In this document: in pieces, positions 9,270 to 17,605 of the stretch
How positions within the stretch are numbered: position 1 is the stretch's first letter
Layout: every line of letters begins with the position of its first letter
NCBI GenBank assembly: GCA_900768505.1
Contig: CAAGED010000032.1
Location: forward strand, 10,707 to 74,706
Direction: 5' to 3'
Length of the DNA: 64,000 bases
Origin: Lentisphaeria bacterium
GTDB taxonomy: Bacteria; Verrucomicrobiota; Lentisphaeria; Victivallales; Victivallaceae
The notes under the pieces: generated by a model
The model's database searches: none
Seen by the model: the letters and a program-made list of their open reading frames with translations, nothing else
Told to the model about the DNA's origin: nothing
Made by a program: the position numbers and the translations under genes

Positions 9270-9383
9270 GAGAATTATCCGATTTATTGCAACAAGATCA
9301 ACCCGCTCCGGCGGGGAGTTTCAGACCCGCCGGGACGAATAACTGCGTTGCGTCTTTTTTAATAAAAAAACCGCCCGTAATCT

Positions 9384-9536
9384 TAGTGTCGTGTCAATCG
9401 AGAAATTGCAGCAAAAATTGCGGATTTTATCTTGCTCATATCGTCCGATGCCCGCATCCCCCTTATTCGCAAAAAGTAAAAATCTGAATTTTAATCTTGA
9501 TTGTTTTTACGAATAATCATTGTTGACACGACACTA
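9384..9536. mobile_element. MITE-like element with 14-bp terminal inverted repeats
   Basis: A 153-bp segment between pta and the TSUP gene is bounded by a perfect 14-bp inverted repeat: TAGTGTCGTGTCAA (9384-9397) and TTGACACGACACTA (9523-9536). Inside is a second nested palindrome, TTATTCG (9463-9469) with CGAATAA (9510-9516) and GTAAAAA (9476-9482) with TTTTTAC (9504-9510). It has no coding capacity. Ends that start and finish with TA fit insertion at a TA dinucleotide, as in IS630/Tc1-mariner elements. A long-range regulatory hairpin is the alternative. No second copy with the full 14-bp repeat is seen in the window. Confidence 0.5.
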
Positions 9537-9546
9537 TTTTGTTTTA

Positions 9547-10560
9547 TTAATTGTTCATCGACTGGCAGACGGTAATAACCGCCGCACCGTAAATATCCTC
9601 CGCAGTGCAACCCCGGGAGAGGTCGTTCAACGGCTGGGCCAAACCTTGCAGAATCGGGCCGTAGGCATCCGCCTGCGCCAGACGCTGTACCAATTTGTAG
9701 CAGATGTTGCCGGCATTGAGATCCGGGAAAATCAGCACATTTGCACTGCCGGCCAATTCACTGCCGGGAGCCTTGCTGGCCGCAACCGCCGGAACCAATG
9801 CCGCATCGGCCTGCAATTCGCCGTCGGTAAGAATATCCAATTTTTCCGCCTTGACCTTCTCTTTGAACATCTTGCTGGCGGAAATGATTTTCTCCAGAAT
9901 TTCATGCTTGGCACTGCCGTAGGTGGAGAAGGAGAGGAATGCCACCTTCGGAGTTTTGCCCAAAAGTGAACGGTAGGTGTTGCTGGTGGCCATTGCAATA
10001 TCCACCAACTCTTCCGCCGTCGGATTGGGGTTTACACCGCAGTCGGCAAACAACAATACATTATCGCCGGAGGCGGTGGGATGCTTGAGATCCATAACAA
10101 AGCAGCTGCTGGCAATCTTGATTCCCTTGGCCGTGCCGATGCAGTGGAACGCCGCCCGGAGCATATCCGGAGTAGAGGCAATACTGCCAGCTACCAAGCC
10201 ATCCACCAACTTGTTGCGCACCATTAATGCGCCAAAATAAATCCGATTTTTCACCGCCTTGAGCGCATCTTCGTGGGAAATACCCTTTTTGCTGCGCATT
10301 TCAAAGAATTTTGCTTCAAATTCCTGCAGCAATGGACTAGTCAAATGATTCAATGCTGTAAATTTACGCTCGGTAACGCCAGCCTTGGCGCAAGCGGCGT
10401 CGAGTTCTTCCGGAGTACCCAGTACAATTACTTCGCCGGCAATTCCACGTTCAACAATCATATTGGCCGCTGCCACTACCCGATAATCCATACCTTCAGG
10501 CAATACCAATTTTTTTGAAACCGTTTTAGCTCTCTGAGCAAACATTTCGATAGCAGACAT
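9547..10560 (-). CDS. pta: Phosphate acetyltransferase
   Basis: It interconverts acetyl-CoA and acetyl phosphate; with the acetate kinase upstream it yields ATP by substrate-level phosphorylation. The 337-aa product is the short, single-domain form (no DRTGG or P-loop N-terminal part). Typical segments are LVLPEGMDYRVVAAA, GLVAGSIASTPDMLRAAF, LLFADCGVNPNPTAEELVDIA, VAFLSFSTYGSAKHE, DGELQADAALVP and VLIFPDLNAGNICYKLVQRL. The start at 10558-10560 (MSAIEMF) has GGAGAG about 6 nt upstream; a 4-codon longer frame is less likely. It lies 123 nt after ackA on the same strand, with hairpins in between. A MITE-like element follows it. Confidence 0.96.
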   Translation of the reverse strand: MSAIEMFAQRAKTVSKKLVLPEGMDYRVVAAANMIVERGIAGEVIVLGTPEELDAACAKAGVTERKFTALNHLTSPLLQEFEAKFFEMRSKKGISHEDALKAVKNRIYFGALMVRNKLVDGLVAGSIASTPDMLRAAFHCIGTAKGIKIASSCFVMDLKHPTASGDNVLLFADCGVNPNPTAEELVDIAMATSNTYRSLLGKTPKVAFLSFSTYGSAKHEILEKIISASKMFKEKVKAEKLDILTDGELQADAALVPAVAASKAPGSELAGSANVLIFPDLNAGNICYKLVQRLAQADAYGPILQGLAQPLNDLSRGCTAEDIYGAAVITVCQSMNN

Positions 10561-10589
10561 TTTTCTCTCCAAAATATTTTTTTATGTAA

Positions 10590-10639
10590 TGCGGAGTTGT
10601 GTTCCGCAATTGGCCGACGGGGATTGCTCGCCCGCCGGC
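10590..10639 (-). other. Two hairpins between ackA and pta
   Basis: The ackA-pta spacer holds two inverted repeats: GCCGACGGG (10613-10621) with CCCGCCGGC (10631-10639), one mismatch, and TGCGGA (10590-10595) with TCCGCA (10603-10608). On the minus strand a T-poor, A-rich stretch follows, so they do not make a standard intrinsic terminator. They could stabilise mRNA ends or partly attenuate pta expression. Confidence 0.35.
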
Positions 10640-10683
10640 ATTGAATTTTCATCCTATTAATTTATTCCCTGCCACCCGCAAGA

Positions 10684-11901
10684 TTAAAGGGTCGGCGCCT
10701 CTTTTGTGGTCAATGCCATCACCACGCTGCGGGCGATCATCAACTCTTCGTCAGTAGGCATGACAATGATTTTGCAGGAGCTGCTGTCGGTGGAAATGAT
10801 ACCGCGTTTGCCCAGACATTCGTTGTTTTTATCCACATCCAATTCGATTCCAAGTCCGTTAAGACGGGCGACAATTTTCTCCCGGGCGTAAGCGCTCCAC
10901 TCACCGACGCCGCCAGTGAATACAATGGCATCTGCGCCTCCCAGCAATGTGTAATATGCGCCGATGTATTTGATAACCCGGCGGGTGAACATCCGGCGGG
11001 CGCGCAGAGCCTGCTGGTCGCCGCTTTTCTCGGCGGCAATGATGTCACGCATATCAGATGAACCAATCCCGCTTACGCCCAGCAATCCGCTCTCTTTGTT
11101 GAGAATGTGATCGATTTTTTCAGCAGAATAACCAAGCTTGAGCAGGTAGAGAATAATCGCCGGATCCAGGTCGCCGCTGCGGGTGCCCATTGCCAACCCT
11201 TCCAGCGGAGTCATACCCATTGAGGTATCTACCACGGCACCCTTGTTGATGGCGGCGATACTGCAGCCGTTGCCCAGGTGGCAGGTGATTAAACGGAGGT
11301 TTTCGAAAGGTGTACCCAGCATTACACCTGCGGCCTTGGCTACAAAATTGTGGCTGGGGCCGTGGAAGCCATATTTACGGATGCCGTACTTGGTGTAGAG
11401 TTCGTAAGGCAATGCGTAAAGAAATGCCTGGGGCGGCATGGTTTGGTGAAACGCCGTGTCAAATACCGCAACATTCGGAACCTTTGGGAAGTTGGTTTCA
11501 CATGCTTCAATTCCGGCAAGATTGGCCGGATTGTGCAGCGGCGCCAACTGGAAGCAGTCCCGGATAATTTGTTTAACTTCATCGCTGACTATTACCGGGC
11601 GAGTGGCGCGTTCTCCGCCGTGAACCACCCGGTGGCCGATAGCCTGCACTTCATCCAGACTCTTAAGCACGCCTACTTCCGGATCGATCAACTTGTCGCA
11701 AATGCAGCGTAATGCGTCCGTGTGGTTTTTTACTGCCGGAGTCTCCTGGGATTCGAAGCCGTCATTGCGTTTGTAAATCAAATTCGGACGGTCGGAACCA
11801 ACCCGTTCAACCTGTCCCTTGGCCAGAACTTGCTCTTTTCCCATGGCGAAGAGGGTGAATTTCACGGACGAACTACCAGCATTTAGAACTAAAACCTTCA
11901 T
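10684..11901 (-). CDS. ackA: Acetate kinase
   Basis: It transfers phosphate between acetyl phosphate and ADP, producing acetate and ATP. The 405-aa product has the ASKHA-fold signatures of the family: VLNAGSSSVKFTLF (residues 4-17), GHRVVHGG (near 88), the catalytic Asp in NVAVFDTAFHQTMPP (about 148), YGFHGPSHNFVA, ITCHLGNGCSIAAI and IVFTGGVGEWSAYAREK near the C-terminus. The start ATG at 11899-11901 follows AACGGGATTAATATA on the minus strand, a modest ribosome site. It is upstream of pta on the same strand, so ackA-pta form the acetate node of this organism. Confidence 0.97.
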   Translation of the reverse strand: MKVLVLNAGSSSVKFTLFAMGKEQVLAKGQVERVGSDRPNLIYKRNDGFESQETPAVKNHTDALRCICDKLIDPEVGVLKSLDEVQAIGHRVVHGGERATRPVIVSDEVKQIIRDCFQLAPLHNPANLAGIEACETNFPKVPNVAVFDTAFHQTMPPQAFLYALPYELYTKYGIRKYGFHGPSHNFVAKAAGVMLGTPFENLRLITCHLGNGCSIAAINKGAVVDTSMGMTPLEGLAMGTRSGDLDPAIILYLLKLGYSAEKIDHILNKESGLLGVSGIGSSDMRDIIAAEKSGDQQALRARRMFTRRVIKYIGAYYTLLGGADAIVFTGGVGEWSAYAREKIVARLNGLGIELDVDKNNECLGKRGIISTDSSSCKIIVMPTDEELMIARSVVMALTTKEAPTL

Positions 11902-12017
11902 TATATTAATCCCGTTGTTTATAATGGTTGTTCAATATCCCATGTGGATAACTTATTCGCCGCCACCGTTGCGGCAATAAAAAATCTACATGAGTTATTG
12001 AATTACTGAAAATAATC

Positions 12018-12065
12018 AAAACAAAAAACTCAAACAAGTCACCCGGCAATTGAATGACTTGTTTG
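12018..12065 (-). terminator. Rho-independent terminator after infA
   Basis: A perfect 11-bp stem, CAAACAAGTCA (12031-12041) and TGACTTGTTTG (12055-12065), with a 13-nt loop. On the minus strand it is followed by AGTTTTTTGTTTTG. It begins 16 nt past the infA stop and would end the hisS-adk-map-infA transcript. Confidence 0.8.
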
Positions 12066-12080
12066 TGTATCGATCGAAAC

Positions 12081-12299
12081 TTACTTCTTGCGGAAGACAA
12101 TTCTTGCCTTCGTCAAATCATACGGCGACATCTCCAGCGTGACTTCGTCACCCGGGAGAATGCGAATAAAATTCAACCGCATTTTGCCGCTGATGTGAGC
12201 GTTTACCTGGTGACCGCTGGACAACTCAACCACAAACATTGTGTTGGGAAGCAACTCTTTGACCACGCCTTCCACTCTTATTACATCGTCTTTTGCCAC
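12081..12299 (-). CDS. infA: Translation initiation factor IF-1
   Basis: IF-1 binds the A site of the 30S subunit during initiation. The 72-aa product has the usual length and the S1/OB fold sequence: MAKDDVIRVEGVVKELLPN, then FVVELSSGHQVNAHISGKMR and LPGDEVTLEMSPYDLTKARI, ending in FRKK. The start codon is GTG (12297-12299), with GGAG 8 nt upstream that lies inside the end of map. The first 19 nt overlap map, which suggests coupled translation. It is the last gene of its cluster and is followed by a clear terminator. Confidence 0.97.
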   Translation of the reverse strand: MAKDDVIRVEGVVKELLPNTMFVVELSSGHQVNAHISGKMRLNFIRILPGDEVTLEMSPYDLTKARIVFRKK

Positions 12300-13063
12300 G
12301 TTAAAATCTCCGGTTTGTTATCTGTTATTAATATCATATGTTCGAAATGTGCCGACCACTTGCCGTCACAAGTGCGTACCGTCCAGTTGTCCGCGTCGGT
12401 TTTTACCCGGTAGGTGCCGAGATTGAACATCGGTTCAACGGCCAGTACCATTCCTGGTACCAGCTTAGGACCGCATTCTCCCGGCATTACGAAGTTTGGA
12501 ACCTCCGGCGGTTCATGCAATTTCACACCGCAGCCGTGTCCCACATAATCCCGAACCACTCCAAGTTTGGCGGCGCGGGCGGTATTTTCCACCGCTCGGC
12601 TGATGTCGCTGATGTGCTTGCCGTTGATTGCGGCCTTGATTCCGTTCATCAGCGCCTGACGGGTGGTGTTCAGAAGCATTCTTACCTCTTCGGAAGGTTT
12701 TTCGCACAGCGTAAAGGTCAATGCCGAATCGCCACAGGCGTCATCGATACTTACTCCGACATCAATGCTGACGATATCCGTCTCCGCCAGCACCCGCTGA
12801 TGTGAACCTATTCCGTGGATTACTTCGTCGTTTACTGAAATACAAATATTTCCCGGAAATCCGTAATACCCCAAAAACGCACTTTTCCCGCCGGTCTCTT
12901 TGATGAGACGGCCGGCGAGTTCATTAATATCGCCGGTGGTCATTCCCGCTGTTACCATTTGGGGAATCTGGTCGCGTACAAAAGCTGTCGCCTCGGTGGC
13001 TCGCCGAATACGGACGATCTCCTCTGGGGTGTGGATTATGAAGTTTCGTTTCCTGAAAATCAT
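12281..13063 (-). CDS. map: Methionine aminopeptidase, type I
   Basis: It removes the initiator methionine from new proteins. The 260-aa product has the five metal ligands of the pita-bread fold: Asp in IVSIDVGVSIDD, Asp in ACGDSALTFTL, His in GHGCGVKLHEPP, Glu in LAVEPMF and Glu in SAHFEHMILI. The substrate histidine is in INDEVIHGIGS-type sequence, seen here as SVNDEVIHGIGSH. There is no N-terminal zinc finger extension, as expected for type Ia enzymes. The ATG at 13061-13063 directly abuts the adk stop codon, and the 3' end overlaps infA by 19 nt. The adk-map-infA order is the one normally found downstream of secY. Confidence 0.96.
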   Translation of the reverse strand: MIFRKRNFIIHTPEEIVRIRRATEATAFVRDQIPQMVTAGMTTGDINELAGRLIKETGGKSAFLGYYGFPGNICISVNDEVIHGIGSHQRVLAETDIVSIDVGVSIDDACGDSALTFTLCEKPSEEVRMLLNTTRQALMNGIKAAINGKHISDISRAVENTARAAKLGVVRDYVGHGCGVKLHEPPEVPNFVMPGECGPKLVPGMVLAVEPMFNLGTYRVKTDADNWTVRTCDGKWSAHFEHMILITDNKPEILTWQKTM

Positions 13064-13708
13064 TTATGCCAATTCCTTCTCAAGCATCGGCACGGCGATT
13101 TTCAAATCGGTTTCGCTGATGGTGATGAGCAAGCCGCGCTTCGCATAATGATCGATCAGCGGCTGGGTGTTCTTATAAAATACGGCCAAACGTTCCTTAG
13201 CTGTTTCCAGCGAGTCGTCGGGACGCTGAAAGAGTTCTCCGCCGCACTTGTCGCATTTGCCGGCAACTTTGGGCGGCATGAAAATCTTGTTGTAGATTTC
13301 GCCGCATTCCCTGCAGGAGATGCGGGCGGTCAAACGCTGCAGAATTACCTCGTCGTCCACTTTGAAATAAACCACTGCATCCAGCTTGGAGTTAATTTTT
13401 GCCAATGCCTGATCCAGTAATGCTGCCTGGTTCAGCGTGCGTGGAAAACCATCCAGAATAAAGCCGTTGTCGCATGTGGACAATTTGTTGCCGACCATGC
13501 CGCTGACTACTTCATCTGGTACCAGTTTACCGGCCTTCATCAAACCGGCGGCTTCCCGCCCCAGTTGGGTGTCGTTTTTGATCTCGGTCCGGAGCAGATC
13601 GCCGGTTGAAATGTGGGTGAGGGGGTATTTCTCAAGCAAAATGTTTGAGAATGTGCCCTTGCCGGCGCCTGGGGCGCCGATAAAAATCAGATTCTTCTTG
13701 GTCAACAT
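13064..13708 (-). CDS. adk: Adenylate kinase (zinc-binding LID form)
   Basis: It balances ATP, ADP and AMP. The 214-aa product has the P-loop GAPGAGKGT (residues 12-20), the AMP-binding stretch HISTGDLLRTEI, the FILDGFPRTLNQA motif and the LID domain. The LID carries four cysteines, CRECGE and CDKCGG (near 130-153), so it should bind zinc, as in many Gram-positive and some Gram-negative enzymes. The terminal segment ends in EKELA. The gene lies 21 nt after hisS and its stop touches the start codon of map, so the cluster is probably read as one transcript. Confidence 0.97.
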   Translation of the reverse strand: MLTKKNLIFIGAPGAGKGTFSNILLEKYPLTHISTGDLLRTEIKNDTQLGREAAGLMKAGKLVPDEVVSGMVGNKLSTCDNGFILDGFPRTLNQAALLDQALAKINSKLDAVVYFKVDDEVILQRLTARISCRECGEIYNKIFMPPKVAGKCDKCGGELFQRPDDSLETAKERLAVFYKNTQPLIDHYAKRGLLITISETDLKIAVPMLEKELA

Positions 13709-13729
13709 GTTAAATCTCCAGTTGTTATA

Positions 13730-14995
13730 TTATTTATTCAATAAATTATGTTCTTGCAGATAAGCAGCGAGTTTATCCAAGGGGATTTCGCTCTGTATGC
13801 CGTCGGCCATATTTTTGCAGATGACAATATTTTTTGCCACTTCGTCATCGCCGCGGATTATTACCAGGGCGGCGTTTAGCCGATTGGCGCTGCGCATTTG
13901 TGATTTCATGGATTTCGCTTCCGGTTCCAGCGCCACGGTGAAGCCGGCCTGACGCAGCTGGGCGGAGGTTTTTAAATTCTCCAGCAGTGCGTTGTCGCCC
14001 AGACTGAGCAGAAATATCAACTTATTTTCACTTTCCACCTTGAGACCCAATGCTTCACGGACCAACAGCAGGCGCTCCATGCCGGCGGCGAAGCCAACCC
14101 CCATAACCGGTTTCTTTTCACCGGGAAGGAAGAGTTCATAACGGCCGCCGCCGGCGATGGCGATCTGCTCTCCCAGAGCGGAGTGGCTTAGTTCGAATAC
14201 GGTATGGATGTAGTAGTCCAAGCCGCGCACCAGCATTGGATCGACTTCATAATTGATACCCATCAAATCCAACGTGCGGCACACTTTGGAGAAATACTCT
14301 TTGCTTTCGTCAGTGAAACTGTCAAAATATTTTGGTGCCCGGTCGATAATTTTGCGGCAGGTTTCCTGCTTACAGTCTAAGATACGCCAAATATTTTTCT
14401 CCAGACGCACTTTGCAGTCGTCGCACATGTCGTCGATATGTTTGGAAAAATATTCCCGTAGCATTGCTCCGGCCGGAATCCGGTCGGCGGCGACGCCTCG
14501 GGTGTTGATTTTTATTTTGCACTCTTTAATACCGATTTCCCGGAGGAAATGAGCCAGCATGGCAATTGATTCAGCATCCAGTTCCGGTGCAATTCTGCCG
14601 ACATTCTCGCTGCCGATTTGGTGAAATTGGCGGCGGCGTCCGGCGGACGGACGTTCGCCGCGGAACATCGGGCCGCAGTAGTAGACGCGCTGTTCATTGC
14701 CGTTCATCACGTCGGTATTGAGTACGGCGCGCATTACACCGGCGGTGCCTTCCGGCCGCAAGGTCAGGCTGCGTCCACCGCGGTCTTCAAAGGTGTACAT
14801 CTCTTTTTGCACCACTTCGGTATCGTCGCCGAGGCCGCGGGTGAATACTTCAGTGTACTCAAAAATCGGAGTCCGCAGTTCGCCGTAACCGTAGCGAGAA
14901 AAGATGGCGGCAGCGGTTTTTTCCAGGTTGCGCCATTCGCCTGCTTCAGCCGGAAAAATATCAGCGCATCCCGGCGGCGGAGAAAATTTAGCCAT
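13730..14995 (-). CDS. hisS: Histidyl-tRNA synthetase
   Basis: It attaches histidine to tRNA-His. The 421-aa class II synthetase shows motif 1 around YGYGELRTPIFEYTEVF, motif 2 YYCGPMFRGERPSAGRRRQFHQIGSE (residues about 105-130), the histidine-specific sequence LVRGLDYYIHTVFEL and motif 3 MGVGFAAGMERLL. The C-terminal anticodon-binding domain (LSLGDNALLENLKTSAQLRQ to the end) is complete. AGGAG lies 8 nt before the ATG at 14993-14995. It occupies the slot in front of adk-map-infA where secY is usually found. Confidence 0.96.
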   Translation of the reverse strand: MAKFSPPPGCADIFPAEAGEWRNLEKTAAAIFSRYGYGELRTPIFEYTEVFTRGLGDDTEVVQKEMYTFEDRGGRSLTLRPEGTAGVMRAVLNTDVMNGNEQRVYYCGPMFRGERPSAGRRRQFHQIGSENVGRIAPELDAESIAMLAHFLREIGIKECKIKINTRGVAADRIPAGAMLREYFSKHIDDMCDDCKVRLEKNIWRILDCKQETCRKIIDRAPKYFDSFTDESKEYFSKVCRTLDLMGINYEVDPMLVRGLDYYIHTVFELSHSALGEQIAIAGGGRYELFLPGEKKPVMGVGFAAGMERLLLVREALGLKVESENKLIFLLSLGDNALLENLKTSAQLRQAGFTVALEPEAKSMKSQMRSANRLNAALVIIRGDDEVAKNIVICKNMADGIQSEIPLDKLAAYLQEHNLLNK

Positions 14996-15009
14996 TTAAA
15001 AAGCTCCTG

Positions 15010-15057
15010 TATCAAAAATTATGCAGGCTTCCGAGCATTTTTAAGAGTCCGGAAGCC
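15010..15057 (-). terminator. Probable terminator after the HU/IHF-type gene
   Basis: A perfect 8-bp stem, GGCTTCCG (15026-15033) and CGGAAGCC (15050-15057), with a 16-nt loop. On the minus strand it is followed by TGCATAATTTTTG. It separates the HU-type gene from hisS. The U tract is short and delayed, so strength is uncertain. Confidence 0.5.
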
Positions 15058-15147
15058 GTGAATTTTATATTGTAATGAGGATCGGATATTGTCATTTTTC
15101 CTAACATATCAATCAACCGCGCATAAACATTTTGCAGCCGCTTCAGC

Positions 15148-15447
15148 TTAGCAGAATTTTGAGGGGTCGAGCTTTTCCACCTCGCGTTTAAGCTCTTTGC
15201 CGGCGCGGAATTTTACAACGGCGCGCTCGGGAATTACCACTTCGTTCTGGGGTTTGTTGGGGTTGCGTCCCTTACGGCTTTTGCGAACCTTGATTTCAAA
15301 AACGCCGAAATTGCGCAGTTCGATGGTGTTTCCGGCGGTTAATTCCTCTGAGATGTAATCCAGTGTTTTCTGAATTACGAAAGCAATGTCATTTTGAATG
15401 AGATTGGTCTCTTTGGAAATTTTAACAACGAGGTCGCGTTTAGTCAT
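15148..15447 (-). CDS. HU/IHF-family nucleoid DNA-binding protein
   Basis: A 99-aa histone-like protein that bends and packages DNA as a dimer. It has the family layout: N-terminal helices MTKRDLVVKISKETNLIQND, the turn to the beta sheet ELTAGNTIELRNFGVFEIKVRKSRKGRNPNKPQ, and the DNA-binding arm VVIPERAVVKFRAGKELKREV. The GRNPNKP arm tip with its intercalating proline (near residue 66) and the 99-aa length are closer to IHF alpha than to HU, but the assignment to either is open. AAGGAG lies 6 nt before the ATG, and a promoter with 17-nt spacing is seen at 15478-15506. It is a single-gene unit. Confidence 0.92.
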   Translation of the reverse strand: MTKRDLVVKISKETNLIQNDIAFVIQKTLDYISEELTAGNTIELRNFGVFEIKVRKSRKGRNPNKPQNEVVIPERAVVKFRAGKELKREVEKLDPSKFC

Positions 15448-15477
15448 TTTCTACTCCTTAAAAAGAATGTATAAGTA

Positions 15478-15506
15478 ATTATATTTTAATATAAAAATGC
15501 AGTAAA
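15478..15506 (-). promoter_or_regulatory. Predicted promoter of the HU/IHF-type gene
   Basis: On the minus strand TTTACT (15501-15506), a 17-nt spacer and TATAAT (15478-15483). The -10 box is perfect and lies 31 nt from the start codon. The surrounding 300 nt are very AT-rich and hold no gene. Confidence 0.5.
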
Positions 15507-15750
15507 AGCGGACAATCAATTGAAAAATAACATCAGATTTGATTTTATTGTTTTAGTGACTGTTTTGCTGTTTCCTATTAAAATATTTCCGAAATGCGCT
15601 CTCGTCAACATCTTAAACTAAAAAAAACGTAATTTTTTTTATGTTTTGCTACTTGAATTTGTCGCTTGGGTGTGTCGAGGAAAGGCAATAATAAAAAAAT
15701 GTATAAAAAAGGCGAAAAAAAATGTTTTTCGTCTGGAAAAATGGTAAAAA

Positions 15751-15778
15751 TGGACTATCTTAAGTAAATTTGTATAAT
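15751..15778 (+). promoter_or_regulatory. Predicted promoter of xseB
   Basis: TGGACT (15751-15756), a 16-nt spacer and TATAAT (15773-15778), 70 nt before the xseB start. Together with the promoter at 15478-15506 it makes this AT-rich gap (15448-15848) a divergent promoter region; nothing else is seen there. Confidence 0.45.
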
Positions 15779-15848
15779 CGTTTTTGAAAAATTACCCATT
15801 TTCAGCTTTTTGTTTTTACTTTTCATTTGGAACGACTGGAGCAATATT

Positions 15849-16145
15849 ATGAAGAAAAAATCCACTGAGGATTCTGCAATGCCTGAAATGACCTTCGAGC
15901 AGGCCTTTGCCGAGTTGGAAAATCTGGTCGGCAGAATGGATGCCGGTCAGCTGCCGCTGGATGAAATGATAAAATATTATGAACAAGGGCGAAAACTTGC
16001 GGATTTCTGCCGGGAAAAATTGAACGGATTTGAGAAAAAAATTCAATTACTCAAACAAGATGACGGCAAAGAGGGTATTTGGAGTGATTTTACTCCCGGG
16101 GCTGAACGGGGACGCGGGAGCGACTCCGTAAGTGAGAATGATTAA
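15849..16145 (+). CDS. xseB: Exodeoxyribonuclease VII small subunit
   Basis: The small subunit pairs with XseA in exonuclease VII, a single-strand-specific nuclease. From the ATG at 15849 the product is 98 aa. The family core is MTFEQAFAELENLVGRMDAG, then LPLDEMIKYYEQGRKLADFCREKL and FEKKIQLL, a two-helix hairpin. The charged, low-complexity C-terminal tail (about 25 residues) is longer than usual. The ATG was preferred over the upstream in-frame start at 15810 because GGAG precedes it at 8 nt and the family begins here. No xseA is next to it; a U32-family gene follows 74 nt later. Confidence 0.93.
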   Translation: MKKKSTEDSAMPEMTFEQAFAELENLVGRMDAGQLPLDEMIKYYEQGRKLADFCREKLNGFEKKIQLLKQDDGKEGIWSDFTPGAERGRGSDSVSEND

Positions 16146-16219
16146 TTCCGGGTTCGATGTCCTGGATCGAATTTTTAATATCCAACGGCCGCTTGATGAC
16201 TGGAGGACGGATTGAAAAA

Positions 16220-17500
16220 ATGAGTTTGAATATTTCGCAATTTAACAAGGTGGAGATTATGGCTCCCGCCGGTTCCTGGGAGTCGCTTGCTGCGGCGGTG
16301 GATGGCGGTTGCGATTCGGTTTATTTCGGGGTCGGCACGCTTAATATGCGTTCACATGCCACCAATAATTTTACCGCCGAGGATTTGAAAGAGGTGGTGA
16401 AGTTCTGCCACGCCCGTGGTGTAAAGGCCTACTTGGCATTGAATATTGTGGTGCTTAATCAGGAATTGACTCAAGTACGGGAGTTGTGTGATGCCGCCAA
16501 AAAATTTGGAGTTGATGCATTGATTGCCTCGGATTTTGCCGTAATTACTTACGCCGGGCGGATTGGTCTGCCGGTACATGTTTCAGTGCAGGCAAATGTT
16601 ACCAATATTGAGGCGGTAAAGTTTTTTGCTCAATTTGCCGACGTGGTGGTGCTGGCTCGTGAACTGAGTCTGGCGCAGATTGCGGAAATTGTCCGGCTGA
16701 TAAAGCAGGATGATATTCGTGGAGTATCCGGCAATCCGATGCAAATTGAAGTGTTTGTCCATGGCGCACTTTGTGTCGCTTGGTCGGGTCGTTGTTATAT
16801 GAGTTTGGCCGCCTATGGAAAATCGGCCAACCGCGGAGAGTGTTATCAGAGTTGCCGTCGGGCCTACCGGGTGATTGATGAGGTATCCGGTATGGAGTTG
16901 ACCTTGGAAAACAAGTATGTGATGTCACCCAAGGATGTCTGTTGCATTGAGTTTTTGGATGTGCTGCTGGACGCGGGGGTTTCGGTGTTGAAAATAGAGG
17001 GGCGCGGCCGCTCGGCGGATTACGTCAGGACGGTAATTTCAGTCTACCGTGAGGGGGTCGATGCTTGTAAAAACGGAACCTTTGATCGGGAAAAATGTCA
17101 ACCTTGGCTGGAACGACTGGAAAGGGTTTTTAATCGAGGTTTCTGGCATGGCGGATATTATCTGGGGGAAGATTTGTCCCAGTGGAGCGGCACGGCGGGG
17201 AATATGGCCGCTGAGTGCAAGATACATATCGGTAAAGTCACTAATTATTTTACTAAGGTTCAGGTGGCGGAAATCACCCTGGAGGCGGGGGATCTCGTCG
17301 AGGGCAATGAAATATTGATTATTGGACCAACGACCGGCGCCTGCCGGCTGGCGGTAGGTGATATTTATCTGGATGGAAAAAAGGTTATGGCGGGAGCCAA
17401 GGGCGAAGTAATTTCGCTGAAATGTGCGGAACGCGTCAGGAGTGGAGATAAGGTATATTTAGTAAAAAAACGATTGTTCGGAGAAGTTCTTGACGAATGA
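16220..17500 (+). CDS. U32-family protein (RNA hydroxylation / peptidase U32 type)
   Basis: A 426-aa U32 protein. Family members TrhP and RlhA hydroxylate tRNA or 23S rRNA bases using prephenate; others were called collagenases. The N-terminal TIM-barrel half begins VEIMAPAGSWESLAAAVDGG (residues 10-29), with SVYFGVGTLNMR. The signature EVFVHGALCVAWSGRCYMSL plus SANRGECYQSCRRAY holds the conserved cysteines. The C-terminal beta domain (HIGKVTNYFTKVQVAEITL) matches the extra domain of the tRNA/rRNA-type members. The start MSLNISQF at 16220 fits where homology begins, with GGAGG 13 nt upstream; ATG at 16196 is the alternative. The exact RNA target is unknown. Confidence 0.87.
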   Translation: MSLNISQFNKVEIMAPAGSWESLAAAVDGGCDSVYFGVGTLNMRSHATNNFTAEDLKEVVKFCHARGVKAYLALNIVVLNQELTQVRELCDAAKKFGVDALIASDFAVITYAGRIGLPVHVSVQANVTNIEAVKFFAQFADVVVLARELSLAQIAEIVRLIKQDDIRGVSGNPMQIEVFVHGALCVAWSGRCYMSLAAYGKSANRGECYQSCRRAYRVIDEVSGMELTLENKYVMSPKDVCCIEFLDVLLDAGVSVLKIEGRGRSADYVRTVISVYREGVDACKNGTFDREKCQPWLERLERVFNRGFWHGGYYLGEDLSQWSGTAGNMAAECKIHIGKVTNYFTKVQVAEITLEAGDLVEGNEILIIGPTTGACRLAVGDIYLDGKKVMAGAKGEVISLKCAERVRSGDKVYLVKKRLFGEVLDE

Positions 17501-17605
17501 TTATAATTCTTTTTTTGAAAAATTTAGAAAAAATTGAAAAATTTACAAAAAATCATTTGAAAAAAAATATAACATAATATAGATTACTCTTCAGAGGAGT
17601 TTTTG

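Noticed and set aside
9308..9333. Perfect 8-bp GC hairpin upstream of the TSUP gene as a terminator
   Set aside because: CCGGCGGG with CCCGCCGG is a real inverted repeat, but neither strand has a U tract after it, so no terminator was called; it may be a chance GC-rich repeat.
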